Assembly (NCBI GenBank): GCA_023231425.1
Contig: JALNVI010000015.1
Span: 1 to 52,936 of the forward strand
Direction of reading: 5' to 3'
DNA length: 52,936 nt
From: Desulforhopalus sp.
GTDB lineage: Bacteria > Desulfobacterota > Desulfobulbia > Desulfobulbales > Desulfocapsaceae
In this document: piece by piece, positions 37,701-52,700 of the stretch
Numbering within the stretch: the first letter of the stretch is position 1
Layout of the letters: each line of letters starts with the position of its first letter
Position numbers and translations under genes: made by a program
The notes under the pieces: model-generated
Database searches by the model: none
Seen by the model: only the letters and a program-made list of their open reading frames with translations
Told to the model about the DNA's origin: nothing

Positions 37701-40700
37701 TTATCAAGCTTGTCTCTCCGCCACTACCACTACTACCGGAACTACCAGTGCTACCAGAAACACCGGCACCGCCAACGCTACCAACGCTACCAGCAGTGCC
37801 AGCGGCACCATTCGCTTTGAGTTGAACCTGATCTCCAGTAGTAACTCGACCTAAGGCCATAATTTCGAGTGCACCACCGCCTGCGCCACCGGCACCGCCA
37901 TCGCCACCATCGCCACCATCACCACCATCACCGCCATCGCCACCATCGCCGCCATCGCCGCCGTTGCCACCATCTTCGTCGGGAGCGGATCCTCCTCCGC
38001 CACCACCCTGACCACCACCGCCTCCTTGCCCGCCACCGCCACCAGTACCGCCGCCGCCACTTCCACCGGCACCACCGGCACCGCCACCGGAGATAATCAA
38101 CCCCGTACCGTTATTCTGTCCGGAACTTCCATCTACTCCGTCGTTACCGGCGGAACTGGACCCGTTGCTCCCGGTATCACCGCTATCCCCAGCAGCACCA
38201 TCCCCTCCATCAGTAAAAGTGCCACCAGCGGAGCCCCCTGCCCCGGCCCCTATTCCCTTATTCGATGAGAAGGATGTGGTTGGTGCCGATACTGCCGTTC
38301 CCTGAGCACCACCTGTTCCAGCCAATCCTCCATTGATGCCGCTGCCACCACTGCCACCTGCGACACCGGTCAGACCATTGCCACCCGTTGTATTGGACAC
38401 AGTTCCACTCGACCCCGCTGACCCACTACGACCAGGACCGTAATACCATGAAATGGGTATGGATATTGGCCACCCAAACCATTCTGCAACTGTCGAATCA
38501 TGACCAGCTCCACCACTGCCACCACTGCCGCCACTGCCACCATCACCACCGCTGCCGCCTTCTCCCCCTGTACCAGCATCACCGCCGCCACCACCACCGG
38601 CACCAGAAACTTGATTAACAGCAGAAAAATTAAAGGTGGTATAGCCTTCAATAACAACATCACCTGCAGCGAATAATGATATTCCATAATTATTGGTGTT
38701 GGAATTAACTCCAACTGTTGTATCAACACTTCCGTCACCAATGGTCAGATCGCCACCGAAGCGGAACTGCAGAATATTGCCAGGGATAACTTCCACCTCG
38801 ACGGGTACCGTGACGGGTTCCCCGTTAACGAGTACCCCGTTGATGAACTCTCCATCGCCAACATTAGTAAACGCAACAGGATTGCCTTTAGAATTCTTGG
38901 TGATACCCGAAATAGTCTTATTGTCGGCATCAATCGTAATTGTACCGAATATTTCAGCCGTACCTATAGCCTTGGGTGAATTAGAATCACCGCTTGAGAA
39001 AACTGCCTGCGCTAAGAAATTATCAATTAAAATTTCGGTTCCAGCATCAGGGGTAATCCTAAGATCCACTACTCCGGTAAAATTGCCGAATTCGGAATCA
39101 AAGGTTGTAAAGTCGCCCCCCCCTTGAACCGTCACAATTTGACTCACTTCAATGCCGTTTAAAGTCGTCCCGGTAACGGTCACATTGACGTCTTGATCGG
39201 AAGCGAGCGACGGAGCCAATAAATCCATGGAATAAAAGGTAAAAGCGTCCCCGTCAGACGATTCCACCGTCAGTGTATCGGATTGGCTAATGGCTGGACT
39301 GGTACTGTCATCGCGACCGAGAGTGCCAACTCTGGAGAAGACGAAGCCATCTTCCTCGTAACTGGCGGTACCAGTAACCAGGCCATCAAAACCAACAATC
39401 GTCTCGTAGTTCTTGAAGCTCTGGGAATCGTCAGGCTCAAGAACAACCAGACCTTCCAGAAGCTCGACGGTGTTGCCATCGACAGTCCCTTCGACATTAC
39501 CAGAACCGGATGCGATCTCCAGGGTGTCTGAGGCCAAGCCACCCAAAATTCGGGTGAGATCGACGCCATCGGTGCCAATGACAGCTACCGAGCCCGTACC
39601 AGGAATTGTATCGGCTGAAAGAACGCCCGTTTTTAACAGCCACGCCGTCGCCTGGGTGCTGTTCGAATTGTCGACAACAAGTGTCTCGACATCGAGATGC
39701 AGGTCGATAAACTGATCTGCGGTGGGAAAGCCGTCAATATCAACGGTAAGCATATCTTCATTGTCGCCACCCGAGACATTTGTTTCTCCACCAATCTCTT
39801 TAACCAAAATGTGGTCATCTCCACTAGTGCCATCCACACTGACAATTGTACCTGTCAGCGTCGTGTCAATGGTGAAGTAGTCGTTGCCCTGCCCCAGCTC
39901 AACCGCCACCGACGTCAGACCAGAAATGTTGATATCTCCATTGGTGAGATTACGAATAACACCTGAGTCGGAGGTGCTCCCATCCTCAAAGGACGCACTC
40001 GTTGCTGCTGTAATAGCAGAACGGTCGACGGTTAACGTATTGCTAGAGGTAGCATCTCCAACCACCGTCAGCGAAGCATCGGCATCAAAGACTCCAACGG
40101 CATCTGTTCCAGCCCCGGTGGTAATCGTTGTGGCATAGCTGACGTTCATCACCTGGATTCGATCGCCACCGTCTCCGGCATTGAGGACCAGAGACGCGCT
40201 CGTATCCTGAATGGTAAAGACATCTGCGGAATCACTTAAATTGATGACAACTTCCGGGAACTGCTCAAATTCGATTTGACCTGGCATGGTTGGGCCAGTA
40301 AGAATACCGACAGTGCCATCCTCATTGCTGCCGAGAATGAGAGTGCTGGCAACCGTTGGGGCGATGGTCAGGGAATCAAGAGTATCATCTCCCGCCTGTA
40401 ACCTCACCGTACCTGCAATCTGGCTGGGGTTAGCGGCAACAATGAAACTGTCGTTGCCTCCGGCACCATTAACAAGAATTTCAGCACTTGAGGAAACTAC
40501 GGTAAACGTATCCTCCCCGGCCCCTAAAGCAATATTGAGGGCTTCTATATCCCCATATCTGAGGCCGTCAAAGTCGGGGTCGCCCATTCCCAACCCGGTC
40601 AGACTCTTGTCGGTGAGAATGGCTTCAGTCGTGACTGCAGGGTCATTTTCGTTATTGACATTGACCGTATCGTGGCCCTCTCCACCTTGAATATTTAACA

Positions 40701-43700
40701 ATCCTTTAATGTTGGAGACAGTGGTACCGTCTCCGACAGTAAAGGTATCCTTTCCACCACCACCATACACAATGACATCGGCAAGGTAGTCCGTACTGGT
40801 AATGGCGAGGGTATCGCCAGCCAGGCCCAGAAACAGTTGCACGTCCTCAATATCGGTGAACTGAATCCCCGCAGTGCCGAAACCGCTGAGAGAGTTACTG
40901 GAAAGTTCTCCACTATTGACCTGCAAATCACCAGAGTCATCAAGTAGCAGTTTGTCGTGAAGATCGGTCCCACCATTGACAGTCAAGAGTGCGGCGAAAT
41001 TGTTTAATACCCCACCGCTGTTAATAGTGGTCGCGTGACTCCCGACACGAATCGTATCGGCACCACTGCCCGAATTGACCGTTGTTTCTGCTCCCGGTCG
41101 AATCGAGGTGAGTTGGATATCATCACCATCCGCGCCCGTCGTAATCGTCACCGCATCGGCGTCAATCGGACCTCCCAGATCCAAACGGGCTCCGTCACCC
41201 ACATCGTAGCCATCATTATCTGCAAACAAGCTAACGATTCCCGATGCCACAACCGTACTGTCGGCACTCAGGTACACATCATCGCCAACCAGCAGAGAGA
41301 TGGAGCCTTGTTGCGCGGCAATTATGGAACCACTGCCCAGAATTAAATCGCGCTGCTGGTTTGTACTCGTATCCAGAACAGCGATCGCGATGTTACCGGT
41401 GGCAGAATTGACGGTATCGACATTCAAAAGCCCCACCATTTCAGTGAGATGGATATCCCCCTGTGCGAGAGCAGACAAAGATTCACTCAAACCAGAAGTA
41501 TCGATTTCAAGAGCGTTCGCGTCTATTTCAAGGACACCAGTGAGAGGATCTATAAAACCAGAACCAATACTGCCGCCCTGGGCGAATAATTTGACAAAAC
41601 CCATATCAGCTGCGACATTGGTATTGGTATCATCATTTCCGTCCAAAATCGAACCAGATGACACCAGATCGACATCGCCAGTCTCAGATTGAACCAGTCC
41701 GAGAACCAAATCACCGCCAAACTCATTGATAAAAATACTGTTAAGGGCTGAAGCATTCAGCAGACTTGAATCCATTTGAATGCGGCCAGAACTCGTACCA
41801 ATGTGTCCGTTTTCCGCCTCTAAAACAACTCCCCTGACTCCTGAGCCAGCCTGTTCTCCATTACTGACAATTGTAACACCTGCGTTAGCCACTATGTTTC
41901 CACCTGCACTGAGAATAGTGGTAGTACCAAGGTCATTATCGATCACTCCATTCAAGGTGATGTCACCCGCTACTGGATTGGTGTTAGCAATGATGATCTC
42001 GGTTGTCCCGGCAGTCGTGCTGATATTGTTTACCGGCACAAAATTCGGCAATACAGTATTGCCAATTTTCGCCACAATATTCGATTGCAACCCCGCAGGT
42101 GTGGTGGCAGCTTCGGCAAGCACATCAATTTCATTCATTTGTAAATCGATGGCGGAATTATTCGTCACCTTAACAAAGTCAAATCCCGTTAAAAACTTAA
42201 CTGTGGGATTGCCGGTAATGGATGCCGTCGCATGAATATTACTGTCGGTTGAACCGTCATAGGACGAAGATGGAATAAAGAGGAGGACATTTCCATACAT
42301 TGTGGGGTCGTTGTTACGGATATCATCGACAATAATTGGCCCCGTAACAGTATCACCTACCTGTAAGGTATTACCATTGAGGGTTGCGTTTACTTTTTTG
42401 ACGACTATACCGTTCTCATCGATCTCGATTTCAGGACTGAGTGCCCCTAACATCAGAACCGAAGAATCGAAGTTGATGGTACGGGTCTGGTTTAATGTAC
42501 GACTTGAGCTGGTATCACCCACATCAATCAAGACAAATCCTTGTTTCTCCGCTCTAGCAGAAAAAATTGGTGTGAATGGAGATTCCGATTTAACCAGCAA
42601 ATCCCGAGTGCGGATTTCAGAGCCTGATCGTCCGGTCACATTACTGGTACTTGTCTGAGTTGTGCTTGCTGAGGCAGTGGAATCTCCTCCAACACCATTG
42701 GCGGCGGACGCTGCATTGGATCGAGTATCCAAGACACTTTGGATAGCCAGGAGATCGACATTGTTTTCCCCTCGGATAACAGCCCCTGCCTCAATCACTA
42801 CCTGTGCATGTGAAGTCGACTTTGTGGTAGAGGAAGCATTTGTGATTAGTACCCCGGCATCGGCTTCGGAGTCGGTCACTGCATCAAGGTCGAGCCTGGC
42901 TACCCGAGCTTGAACGGTAACATCTTCTCCGCTGAGAAAACCTCCTACAGTAGTTTTGGTGACGCCCGAAAATGTTGTATTAGCGGTTGCATCCGCACCA
43001 ACCCCCAAGCCTCCGGCATCGGTTATGGCCTTAGAATCTGCCGTAACACTTGTGACGGCTTCGACAATCAACGTCCCATCCGCGCTTACGGAGGCGCCCG
43101 CACCAATGTCCGTGGTCGTCGTATCACCAACCTCAATACTGGTGGTTGCATTCACAACTGCAATTGCTCCCCCCGTCGTCCCCGTTCCGACAGCATCGGT
43201 ATCAGAATTGGACGTTGATCTCATGGTAAAGTTTTCAACAGCCGTGATCAGCGTATTATCGCCAATAGAGGCGTTGTTATAATTGGTAACCGTGGCGCTC
43301 GGGTTCATAAAACCAACAGCGATAGCTCCACCCGTGGTCCCATTCGCATTCACATCGACATCAATGGTTGAGTTGGACAAAATATTGACGGTATGCCCTA
43401 CAATCATTCCGCCGGACTCAGTAAATGCCTGAACGTTGGCATTCGCTTCAGCTTCAATATTGGTAAAAGATACGGCAATCACTCCGGCAGTTAGCCCCGT
43501 ACCTTTAGCTTTCGATGTCGCGGTGGCATCAGCCTCAAAGGTGACAGCACCATCCGCTGCATTTATTTCAGCCCGATCACCCAAGTATACCTGAGTAGTC
43601 GAATCGGACAAACTCTGTGCCTTCGATCCCGCCACCCCTAGCAGACCAACGGAAACCACGTTGGTCTGGGCGTCGGCTGTCGAACTGTTCTCAGCGGTAA

Positions 43701-46700
43701 CATTCACTCCGCCATTAATAATCGTAACATGGGTGACCTGGTCATCCGTCACAGCTTGGGTTCCAGTTCGAGGGCCAATATAGGCTTCCACCGTGCTGAT
43801 ATCTTTCGCCGTGAGATCGATTCCTGCTCCAGCCAAAAGGCCGACACCGACCACTGTAGAGGGTGTCTTGACCTGGGCAGTTCCATCGGCCTGGAGATTT
43901 AACTGTCCGGCATCAACAGTTGCGCCACCACCAATATAGGCCCTGGTAATAGCATTCACCGTCGACTCCACATCCAGAAGAGCAACCGCAATACCTCCAC
44001 CGGCAACGCCCCCAGCTTTTCCACTGGCTATGGAATAGGAGGACGCCTTGACATCAAGGGTTGCAGCGCCGAGAATAAGCTGCGAGCCCGAAGCGACGAA
44101 AGCCTCAGTCGTTCTGCTGATCGTCCCCACCGACTTGGCACCGGCTCCGGTAATTCCACCAACACCAACAACCACGGTTGACGGATTCACCGTACTTGTA
44201 TCAGTCGCATGAACGTCCAGTCGATTGGCAGTGACAGAGGTGGTACCACCAACATGTGAACGAGTAACACCTTTAATAGATGAGTCGGAGAACATCGCTG
44301 CCACGGAAGCCAGACCGCCGGACAGCCCGGCAATGGTTGGGGTGGCGTTGGCTGTTGATGTCGCCTTGACAACCACGCTATTTCCGGTTGCCACCAGGGT
44401 AGCATCGTTGATATAGGCCTCGGTCGTTCCTTCTATAAGCACATTTGAATAACCACCGGCAGCCGACACGCCAATCCCGAACGAGATAGCACCTGTGATA
44501 TTCGATGTTGTGATAACAGGCACGGACGTCGCCGTGACAAAAATATCACCAGCGTTGGCTGTCAACTCGGAGTTATCTATATATGCCGACACGTTGTTAC
44601 GTATAGTATTACCTGTCAGAGTCGCTCCCACAGCCACACTAATCAAGCCCGCAGAAAGTGCAGCCGACGCTACATCAGACACGATGATTGATCTATCATC
44701 AGCAGCAATTGTCACCGCTCCTGTGGACTCAACATTATCAGAATTTTGAATAAATGCTGAAACCGTAGTCGTTAAAAGATTTATGGCAGTCGTCAGCGAA
44801 GCAGCAACCGAGCCGCCAATAGATATACTCACCGCAGCACTGGCAGCCACAGTCTTGGCAGTTATATTGGCCTGCTCGTTAGCCATCACCAAAATATCAC
44901 CGTTTGAAGTCGTGATCTCGTCGGAATTGGCAATATAGGCCATAACATCATTATCAATGATGTTGGAGGCCAGAGCCGCACCGATGGAAACAGCACCACC
45001 ATAGAGAGCGATGGATGCCGCCACGGAAGCAGCACCGGCATCGGCAATAATCTGAGAAATATCATCTGCCTGCAAAACGATGCTACCAACGTCAATGGTG
45101 GAATTCTCAATGAAGGCCTTGATGTCAGTGTTGATTGAGTTAATAACAGCAACTCCAGTTCCACTGACAGCAACACCCACAGCACCAGCTGCAAGTGCCA
45201 CTGAACCCGCCACCACCATTGCAGTGATGTTTTCTTTGGCAGTAGCCGTCTGGACCAGGCCACCAATTGCCCTAATATCAGAATCCTCAACATAGGCCCG
45301 AACCTCTGCCGGTGACTCAACGCCCAGTAGATCAAAGCCGATCAGGTTGGTAGCAAAAGCCCCGCCTATTGAGGCTCCAACACCGACAGCGCCGCCTGCA
45401 ATTGATGCAGAAGCGGCAACCACGATTGCGTTAATCGTTGAAATATCCTCGGCCTCAATTACCACATCACCATCACTCACCAGAGTGCTGCCTGATACAT
45501 AGGCATTGGTCGTATTGAGAATCACATTGGTCGCCGCCGCACCGGCTCCACTGACTGCCACACCCACCGAACCGATACCTACGGCAAGCGACGCTGCTGC
45601 AGTCAGCGAGTTGATTGTTGCGGCTTCAACAGCATGGATCGTAATGGAACCTGTTGTCTTCACACCATTATCAGCGTCGAGGATATAAGCTGTAACCTCA
45701 TTACGGATCTCGTTATAGGCTCCGGCTACCCCAATAGAGACACCGACCCCAACGCCACCAAAGGCCGCAGCCAGACTGGCGGCCCCGGTAACAGCTGAAA
45801 TGCTTGAGGTGTCTTTAGCCAGGAGAGTAATACTTCCTGCCTCTATACCGGTTAAACCGTCTCCTTCGATAAAAGCTTGAACATTGGTCGCAATCGTATT
45901 CACTGCTGCCGCACCAGCACCACTTACACTCACTCCTACCGCTCCGCCCGATGCCGCAGCAGAACCAGCAACAACAAGCGCATCTATCGATTGATCCGAG
46001 ATTGCTGTCTGGGTCAAATCACCAACAGCGCTAACACTTGAATTACGCAGATAAGCCCTGACCTCAGCCGGAGCATCCATAAGATTGCTTTGCGTCCAGA
46101 GATCAGTGTTGCCGTAGTCTTGTGTTTTCAGGTCAACCGTGGTCGCGCCAGACTGTGGAGTCTGATTTGTACCAAGATATTCATACACATTCCCGGCATG
46201 AACACCGGATACAACCTTGACCGTTTTACCCCTGGCAAGTGTGGCAGGTGCATCAGCCGTCGAGTAATCAGCCGTAATATCCGAATCAAGTGCATAGCCA
46301 ATCATGTTCGTTGCAAACGAGATCCCGATGGAAACGCCAACACCGGTCGACCCGCCAGCAACCGCAGCTGATGCGGCAACAACGGTTGCTGAGATAGACG
46401 GCATGCTTACCTTGAATTGGCCACCATCTCTGGTAACCAGATAGGAATCGCCCAAAATTCGATCAGTGACGGCCCATTCCTTACCCGCATCGCGGAGAGT
46501 TACCGCAAGAGAACCTGAATTGATAATGCCCTGGGTCGTGAAATATCCACTTAACTGGCTCAGGAATGTATTATCTGTAGTGATATCAACATCCCGTTCA
46601 TTGGAGTTTTCGGTATCCTCGTTGTCCGCATCGGTAGCTCCGGCATCATCTAATTTATCAGCTAACACATCAAGATCACCTACTAATGCCGCTGTCAGGG

Positions 46701-49700
46701 CGTTCAACACAGGTGCCGCTGACAGGCTCTTGGCCGTAACATCAACAGCACCTTTACTGACAAGAACACTGTTCTCGACATAGGCATTTGTTCTGGTGAG
46801 AATGATGTTGCTTGCCTGAGCGCCAGCACCACTGACGGCAACCCCGGTTCCACCGATACCAACACCTACAGATGCCGCAGCAGAGACCGAACGGATCAGA
46901 GACTGTTCCAGAGCATGTACTTCAATGTTACTTATAGTCGAGGTGACCTCGCTGTTGAGTATATAAGCAGCAATATCATTATCGATCATGTTGTACGCAA
47001 GGGCCACCCCGATCGATATCGCCACTCCGGTGCCACCGAATCCGCCGGCAACGGCCGCAGAACCACCAAAAGCCATGATGCGAGTGGTATCATCAGCAGT
47101 TAAGGCAATGCCTTTACCGGTTACCTCACTTGATTCAAAAAATGCCTTAACATCGGTGGAGAGCATATTAACAGCAGCAACACCGGAACCACCGACGGCG
47201 ATGCCAGTCCCCCCAGCTGCCAAGGCCACAGACCCGGCAACGATTCGGGAGGTAATTGCTTCATCAGCCGTTGCGGTCAAGGCGACATCACCCAAAGCCG
47301 AAACGTCCGAAGCAAGTACGTATGCCCTTACCTGAGCGGGATCCTTAATCGGCACGATGCCCAGGAGCAGATCGTAACCAATCATATTTGACGCATAGGC
47401 CGCACCAATAGAAACCCCGACGCCGGTACTCCCCGCTGCGGCTGCCGCAGATGTCACCAGGACATTGGCATCGATAACCGAAGAATCAGAGGCGTTGATC
47501 AAAACGTCACTGGCACTTGTGAGAAAGCTCTCTTCAATGGAGGCGTTAGCCCTGTTGGTAATGGAATTTGTCGCAGCAGCTCCGGCGCCGCTGATGGCGA
47601 CACCGGTTGAACCAATGGCGACAGAGGCAGAAGCAGCAGCGGTGATTGAAGAAAGAGTTGAGGATTCTGTGGCGGTTATCACAACGGACCCATTACTGGT
47701 ACTCAGTCCATTATCTGCGTTAACAATGAACGATGAAACATCATTGCTTATGCTGTTATGCGCCAGGGCAACACCCACCGAGATGGCGACACCTGTGCTG
47801 CCGAACCCTGCGGCCAGAGAGGCCGCACCGGTAATGACATTAATCGTGGAATTGTCGATTGCCGTAACGGTCACTGACCCAGCCGAAATTCCACCAGCAC
47901 CATCACCATCAATAAAAGATCTGACCTTTGTTGAAATCAGATTCATGGCGCCAACAGCGGCACCACTGAGAGCAACACCAGTCGAGCCACCAGACGCTGC
48001 GATGGAACCGGCAAGTACAATCGCATCAATGGTTTGACGGGATTCAGCTTCTACAATAAAATCTCCACTGGTCTGAATACTCGAATCAAGAATATAGGCC
48101 TGAACTTCAATAGGTGCTTTGCCAAGATTGACCTGGCGCCAGAGATCGCTGTTACCATAATCCTGCATAACCAGTCTGCTGCTGCCAACAGACGCCCACA
48201 ACGATGTATCTGTATAATCTTCGTCACCGAGATCGATACTTGCTTCATCGCCAATATAACGATAAATTGTTGTTTCAGCGCCTTTTTTATCATCATAGCC
48301 GGTATTGACCTTGACGAGATCACCATCGTTGAGTGTTTTCGTTCCCCCTGCAGTCGAATAATCGTAGAGGTCAACATCTTCGCCTACATATTCGTAGACA
48401 TTGTTTTTCCCAACGCCTGATTCTATTTTGACACGGTCACCAGTGGCAAGGCTGGCTGGATCATCACCTGTAGTGTAGGTATACGCAGTACCATCGATAG
48501 CATCCCAACCGATTATATTTCCGGCTAAAGCCACCCCGATAGAAGCACCTAAGCCGTCTTTGCCAATAGCGACCGCAGCAGATGCGCTCACAATAGTCGC
48601 CTCGATGATCGAGCTATTTGTTGCCGTAAGGTGGGTGTTAACAGAGTTTGCGACGATGCTGTTTTCGATATAGGCGTTCGTTTTACCCAGAATCAGGTTC
48701 GTTGCTTCTGCACCAGCGCCACTTATGGCAACACCGGTTTTGCCGAGAGCCACGGCAAGTGCAGCCGCCGCAGAAGTGACGGTAATCTCGGCTGTCTCAT
48801 TGGCCACTATGGTAATATCACCATCGACCTCTATGCCTTGATCCACATTGGCAATATAGGCCTCGACATTGTTGTTGATTCTGTTATGGGCAACGGCAAC
48901 ACCGATAGAAACAGCAGCACTGGTTGAGGTGCCCACGGCTCCAGAAACCGCAGCGGCACCGGCAACAGCATCTATCTTCGAGGTATCCTCAGCCGTCAAA
49001 GCAATGTTGGCTGCTTCAAGACGGGAAGAACCAGTCGCTGTAATAGCATCATGACCAGCAATAGAGGCATTAACATCAACCACAATCTCATTCAGCGCCA
49101 AGACGCCACCAACACTGACCGCTGCACTGGTACCAGACGCGGAGGCGCCGATGCCAATCGCTGCGGCAACAACTTCTGCATGAATTTGGTTGTCGGATAA
49201 CGCCGAGAGATTTATTTCACCTGAAGCGATGACGTCCGAATTCATTATATAAGCAAGAACTTCGTTGGGATCACCGAGCTCACCTATAGAATTAAAGGCC
49301 AGGGAAAAACCGATGGCGATGCCAGTGGTTGTGTCTTTTCCGATACCCACTGAAATTGAAAGGGTTTCAATAGTTGCATTAATAGTGGCTGAATTACGTG
49401 CATCAAGAATGACATCCCCCTGCCCTAAGCCAGCTCCTGATGTCATAACGTCGCTATTTACAATGTATGCCCTGGCATAATCATCAATTATATTCTCGGC
49501 AGTGGCTCCGCCACCACTGACGCCGATACTTTTTGCTGTACTGGCGACAACCCCAATAGAAGATGCGCTTGATTTGGCAGCAATGAGTGCACTGTCAAAG
49601 GCCGTCATCACTAAACTTCCATTATTGACCGTAACCTGGTCAACATCGCTAATGAAAGATTCCACTTTATTATGGATCTCATTTCGCGCAATGCTCAGAT

Positions 49701-52700
49701 CTACCGGTACTGAAAGAGAAGTCTCTGTCCCGGCGGAAATAGCCAGGCCAGAAACACTGACGTTGGAAATAATCGAAGAACGGTTCTCGGCCTCAAGACC
49801 GATATTTCCATTTAATGTCTCAACAATGGATCCGTTATCGATAAAAGCTTTTGTTTGAGTACTCACTTTATTCATGCCGACAATGGCACCGACACTTACG
49901 GTTTTAGATCCTTCGAGCCCATACTTTATAGCAGAGGATGATTTAGCAATTTCTGAGGAAATATCGGCATTGGAATCAGCGGACAGGCTGATAGTCCCTG
50001 CGGCGCTAACATCAGAATTCTGAATATAGGCCTGAACTTCAGCAGGATTTTCGTTACCGATCTCGGTACCGATAATAGCGTCAATGGTATTGAAGAGAAT
50101 GTTCTGGGCATCCCAGCCAATAGTATTAAAGGCAAGGGTCACCCCGATGGAAACACCATTGGAAGCAATACTGCTTGCAATTTCGGCATCAATCAGAGAG
50201 GTATTTTGCGCATCAAGAATCACATCGCCCTGGTTGGTCGTTGTAACTTTACTTCCGGTGATGTACGCATTGGCATCACTTAAAACCATGTTGGTGACAA
50301 CGACACCACTCACAGCAACGGATTTACCGCCACCAAGAATGCTGCCACCACTGGATGTGACTGTACTCTCATCAAAGGCCTTGACAGTCGCGGTTTCAAG
50401 TGCCTGGAGCGACACATCGCCACCAGCATTGAGTACGGTATTGTCGATGAAGCTTTCTGCACTGCCACGTACTTCATTGCGCACCACCAGTGCACCAAAG
50501 CCCATGGAATCAGAATCGCTGAAATTAAGATTAAGCCCCGGGATGAGTTCTCTCGGGTCAACACTCATCGTCTCTAGCCACCGGCTCGTATCGGTATAGT
50601 CCTCCAGAGAGAGATCAACATTCTCTTCACTCGTTCCGACAAACTGATAGGTGCCACCAGCCGTTGCCGTAATCTTCTTCCAGGTGCTGGTATCTGAGTA
50701 TGTCTGGGAATCAAGAGCGACCGAATCAGCCAGCGGCGTTGAATCGATATATTCGTAAACTTCATCTGCCAAACCACCACCGGTATCAAACTCAAGCTGA
50801 ACACGATCACCCTGCACAACCTCATCAGGATCCTCAAGAGACGTGAAGTCAACAGCATCGAGCATAACCTGATCAAGTGTGTCAAGATTACGAATTCCAG
50901 AACGATCTGTGTATTGATATTCACCAAGCACGTTATCAACAAGCTGGGTGACCAGACTGAGACCATAATCATTGGTTGTTGAAGAAATCGCTGCCAGTTT
51001 GCTGTTGGCAATAATCGAGGAATTATCCTGAGATGTAATGCTGACCGGCCCATTAACATCAACAGTACCCTGAGCACCGGTAAAATCGATATACGCCGAG
51101 GCCTTTCCATTAACCATATTGCTGGCGAGCACCCCACCTACACTCAAACTGGATGCATCTTTTAACGCATAGGCAGCGGCGGTGGATTCATTACTGACCG
51201 TGGCATTAATCGAGGCCTCAGAAAGTGCCGCCAAAGTCAGTGCACCCGCCGAATAGATGTTGGAATCAAGGATATATGCTTTTGCTTCGGACGGTTGTTG
51301 ATTGCCAAAGGCATTCGCGAATGCAGGGTCTCCTATTAAGGCATCAAAGGTATTAAAGAGAATGTTTTGCGATTCCCATCCCAGAGTGTTGAAAGCCACA
51401 GTGAGTCCAACTGCCGTATCACCCGAGTTGGTGGCACTGAGGGTCTTGGCATCAAGCAGTGAGGTATTTTTGGCATCTACAACCACATCGCCCACAGTCG
51501 TCACCACATCACTGTTAGATATGTGCGCATCGGCCTGGCTCATCATCACATTGGTGGCGATGGTCCCGTTAACTGCTATGGACTTACCCTCACCAAAAGC
51601 GCTGCCCCCAGACGACGTAACTGTACTGTCTGCGGTGGCATGTACTGATGCGTTTTCGACGGCTGTTACTGTCACATCTTGCGCCCTGACATCGGCTCTG
51701 TCTATGTAGGCTACTGCATCACTACGCAGTTCATTGAACACCACCAGCCCGCCAATACCTTTTGAATCTGAGTTTGAAACATTCAACCCCTCTGGAAAGA
51801 GCTGCGTTTCAAGGACTTCTTTCCAGTAACCCAAATCGCTGTAATCTTGAGTGCCAAGATCAAGCGTTCCATCTTCGCCCATATATTCATAGACGCTACC
51901 CGTGTTACCACCGTTGGCATAATCATCCGTCAACCGAATACGCTCACCGAACGTGATTGCCTGACTCCCCTCTTCGGTGCTGAAATCAGCCGAAACAAAA
52001 TCGGCCCATGACTCGCGAACAACCCCCATCCCACCATCATTGGTGGTAATGGAAGACGAAACCAGTTTGACATTGGCATGAAATTCTGCACTATCATCGG
52101 CAGACACTGTCAGGCGGCCATCGACAGCAATGGGGACCATCAGGTCATTGTCTGTACTGGTCTCTGCAATAAAGGCCTCCGCGCCACTCAGAACCTTGTT
52201 AAAGGCAACAACTCCCCCCACACTCATACCGCTTGCATCTTTTAATGCCGAGGCTGCAGAGCTGGCAGCGTTGCTGACCGTGGCGTTCAAGCTCGCCTTA
52301 TTGAGGGCAGTGACAGACAAATCTCCTGCTGCCGAGACTAAGCTGTCCTTGATGTATGCCTGCGCCTTTGCGGAATCATCCTGCCCAAAGGCACTGGCAA
52401 GGACGGGATCGCCAAGTATTGCGTCAATGGTGTTAAACAGGGCGTTATGGGACTCCATGCCGAGGGTATTCATGGCAAGAGAAATACCGTAGGCCTTATC
52501 CCCGGTATCGGTAGCCGCCAGGAGGGTCGCATCCAGGGCCGTGGCAGTGCTGACATCCACATGGACATCACCTGTGGTCCCAATATTGGTGGTTGTAATG
52601 CTGCTGTCGGTTATGTGGGCAACCGCCTGTCCCTCTACCAGATTGATCACCAACTGCCCGTTTACTGCAACGACCGTACCTTCTCCAAAGGCACTGCCAC

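Noticed and set aside
37870..38100. Short-period repeats that could be taken for a CRISPR-like array
   Set aside because: They are a 9-nt coding microsatellite for Gly-Gly-Asp with no spacers.
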